A DNA stretch of 64,000 bases from Sulfuriroseicoccus oceanibius (GTDB lineage: Bacteria; Verrucomicrobiota; Verrucomicrobiia; Verrucomicrobiales; SLCJ01). Below, in pieces: positions 62,581 to 64,000 of the stretch. The notes below the pieces were generated by a model, which did no database searches, had not been told where the DNA came from, and worked only from the letters and a program-made list of their open reading frames with translations. The stretch covers positions 310,001-374,000 of the forward strand of contig NZ_CP066776.1 in assembly GCF_010681825.2 (NCBI RefSeq). The letters are read 5' to 3'. A program made the position numbers and the translations under genes. Numbering within the stretch: the stretch's first letter is position 1; every line of letters starts with the position of its first letter.

Positions 62581-63592
62581 ATGCACGCGCGGCGCTGGAG
62601 GGACGGCATTCCTGCCGTCGATGGGAAATCTCACGCAAAGCCCCAAAGATCCCAAAGACCGACCAGCTCCGGCGAAGGGAAAGGCCGGTTCGGTCACCGC
62701 AGATCGCATTTTCTTCCGAGGATTGGCAGGATGGCGAGGATTAGAAGTGGGTCCCGGTAAGTCACTCAGAATGACGGGAACCACTCTCTACCACAGGAGT
62801 GTGGCAGCTCCATCTCAACACACTCTGCCACCATTCCCCGCTGGACCAACGACACTCCTGTCGTTGCGCGTAAAACTCCGTCGCGATTCCAGCGTGCAAT
62901 CCATGCACGCGCAGCGCTGGGGGGACGGCATTCCTGCCGTCGATGGGAAATCTCACGCAAAGCCCCAAAGATCCCAAAGGACGACCAGCTCCGGCGAAGG
63001 GAAAGGCCGGTTCGGTCACCGCAGATCGCATTTTCTTCCGTGGATTGGCAGGATGGCCAGGATTAGAAGTGGGTCCCGGTGACTCACTCAGAATGACGGG
63101 AACCGCTCTCTACCACAGGAGTGTGGTAGCTCCGTCTCAACACACTCTCCCTCCATTCCCCGCTGGACCAACGACACTCCTGTCGTTGCGCGTAAAACTC
63201 CGTCGCGATTCCAGCGTGCAATCCATGCACGCGCAGCGCTGGGGGGACGGCATTCCTGCCGTCGATGGGAAATCTCACGCAAAGCCCCAGAGATCCCAAA
63301 GACCGACAAGTTCCGGCGAAGGGAAAGGGCGGTTCGGTCACCGCAGATCGCATTTTCTTCCGCGGATTGGCAGGGTGAGGAGGATTTGAAGTGGCTCGCG
63401 GTGAGTCACTCAGAATGACGGGAACCACTCTCTACCACAGGAGTGTGGCAGCTCCATCTCAACACACTCTACCACCATTCCCCGCTGGACCAACGACACT
63501 CCTGTCGTTGCGCGTAAAACTCCGTCGCGATTCCAGCGTGCAATCCATGCACGCTCAGCGCTGGGGGGACGGCATTCCTGCCGTCGATCCCT
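62581..63592. repeat. Tandem array, 322-bp period, three full units
   Basis: The landmark atgcacgcgc/atgcacgct recurs at 62581, 62903, 63225 and 63547, exactly 322 bp apart. Three complete units are followed by a 45-bp partial one. Units differ by about a dozen substitutions. Each holds three palindromes with a shared CTCCT or TTCCT loop: acggcattcctgccgt, aacgacactcctgtcgtt and taccacaggagtgtggta. Minus-strand open frames across it repeat with the unit and are not credible genes. It fills the gap between the ABC exporter and a helicase gene. A diverged single copy lies at 56251-56416. Confidence 0.93.
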
Positions 63593-63678
63593 CGACTCCG
63601 CCTCGCTCACGGTTGAAGAACCAAGTCCCCCTCTCGCTTACACTTGCAGCTCCGGCACATCTGCCCTCTGTTGGGGGC

Positions 63679-64000
63679 GTGGCTGATCCGGTGAAACTCG
63701 AACCTCTGAAGGGCGCGTCCAACGACGACGTACTCAACGCATTCCTCAACTGGCTGGTGGAAACCGGCGTCGATCCCTACGACCACCAGGAAGAGGCCAT
63801 CCTCGAGCTGTTCGACGACAAAAACGTCATCCTCAACACTCCCACTGGATCCGGCAAATCGCTGGTCGCGCTTGCCGTTCATTACCGCGGACTGTGCCTG
63901 GGGCGCCGCTCGTTCTACACCGTCCCGATCAAAGCCCTCGCGAACGAGAAGTTCCTCTCATTGTGCCGCACCTTCGGCCCTGAAAATGTCGGCATGATCA
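63679..64000 (+). CDS. DEAD/DEAH-box helicase, N-terminal part
   Basis: From GTG 63679 the frame is open to the window edge (107 codons). It has a Q-motif-like region ([14 protein letters not shown]), Walker [13 protein letters not shown], and motif Ia [14 protein letters not shown], as in superfamily 2 helicases of the Ski2/Lhr-like type. No ATG is found upstream in frame; GTG 63691 is an alternative. The start lies about 87 bp after the tandem array, so its promoter must be in or next to the repeats. Confidence 0.88.
   Translation, partial: MADPVKLEPLKGASNDDVLNAFLNWLVETGVDPYDHQEEAILELFDDKNVILNTPTGSGKSLVALAVHYRGLCLGRRSFYTVPIKALANEKFLSLCRTFGPENVGMI

Noticed and set aside
62581-63592. Tandem repeats as a CRISPR array
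   Set aside because: The units are 322 bp and almost identical throughout; there are no short repeats with unique spacers and no cas genes.
62575-63610. Repeated minus-strand open frames with [14 protein letters not shown] and [13 protein letters not shown]
   Set aside because: They recur with the 322-bp unit, lack start signals and are palindrome sequence translated; not treated as proteins.

Overview
The window is a 64 kb piece of a bacterial chromosome, G+C rich (about 60% by eye), with genes on both strands, few recognisable Shine-Dalgarno sites and many secreted proteins. PEP-CTERM proteins with a C-terminal arginine cluster, GH29, GH20 and GH130 glycoside enzymes, huge mosaic secreted proteins with LamG, PKD and di-haem cytochrome domains, and many palindromic dispersed repeats suggest a member of the Verrucomicrobiota, probably Verrucomicrobiales. 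This is an inference from gene style; no 16S gene is present.

Layout. 1-1.5 kb: end of a membrane-protein gene, a YoeB/YefM-type toxin-antitoxin pair lying between a complete DUF1810 gene and the 3' scrap of a second copy. 1.6-10.2 kb: an Hsp70, two overlapping secreted-protein genes that both end in discoidin-like domains, two outer-membrane beta-barrels and an exported helical protein. 10.2-10.8 kb: repeats. 10.8-20 kb: glycan-degrading and PEP-CTERM block (GH130, two PEP-CTERM proteins of which one is a metalloprotease, GH29 fucosidase, GH20 hexosaminidase). 20-26 kb: a 1891-residue cytochrome mosaic translationally coupled (TAATG) to a small secreted protein. 26-35 kb: pseudopilin, diacylglycerol kinase, lipoproteins, duplicated DUF481 barrel, ADP-ribosylglycohydrolase and glycerophosphodiesterase, with simple-sequence and hairpin repeats between them.

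35.5-43.4 kb is mostly housekeeping: broken higA, folP, PHP phosphatase, pta, rnc, tRNA-His, a degenerate histidine kinase, hemL, tRNA-Cys. From 43.4 to 46.8 kb, just after tRNA-Cys, is a decayed accessory tract holding a Y1/HUH REP-associated transposase (RAYT) whose start codon is ATT, a truncated copy of the same gene that retains ATG and carries a hairpin insertion, and several repeats. From 46.9 kb: TetR-like regulator with an AarF/ABC1 kinase, an SDR without its catalytic tyrosine, a SLC13 transporter, HU, RNase HIII, a class A penicillin-binding protein, nadC, a SecD-like small protein, birA, a K+ channel with a zinc ribbon, an epimerase, a UbiA-like membrane protein and an MsbA-like ABC exporter. 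The window closes with an exact 322-bp-period tandem array and the first 107 codons of a DEAD/DEAH helicase.

The most unusual content is the repeat biology: (i) a three-hairpin palindromic element in three copies, twice placed directly after a micro- or minisatellite and once upstream of a decapitated higA; (ii) a related hairpin pair inserted in a dead RAYT copy next to a nearly intact RAYT; (iii) a 209-bp long palindrome; (iv) a CTAACTTA-ended element in three copies; (v) the 322-bp array, with hairpins that keep a CTCCT/AGGAG loop while their stems change in a compensatory way. No CRISPR array, prophage or complete insertion sequence was seen.
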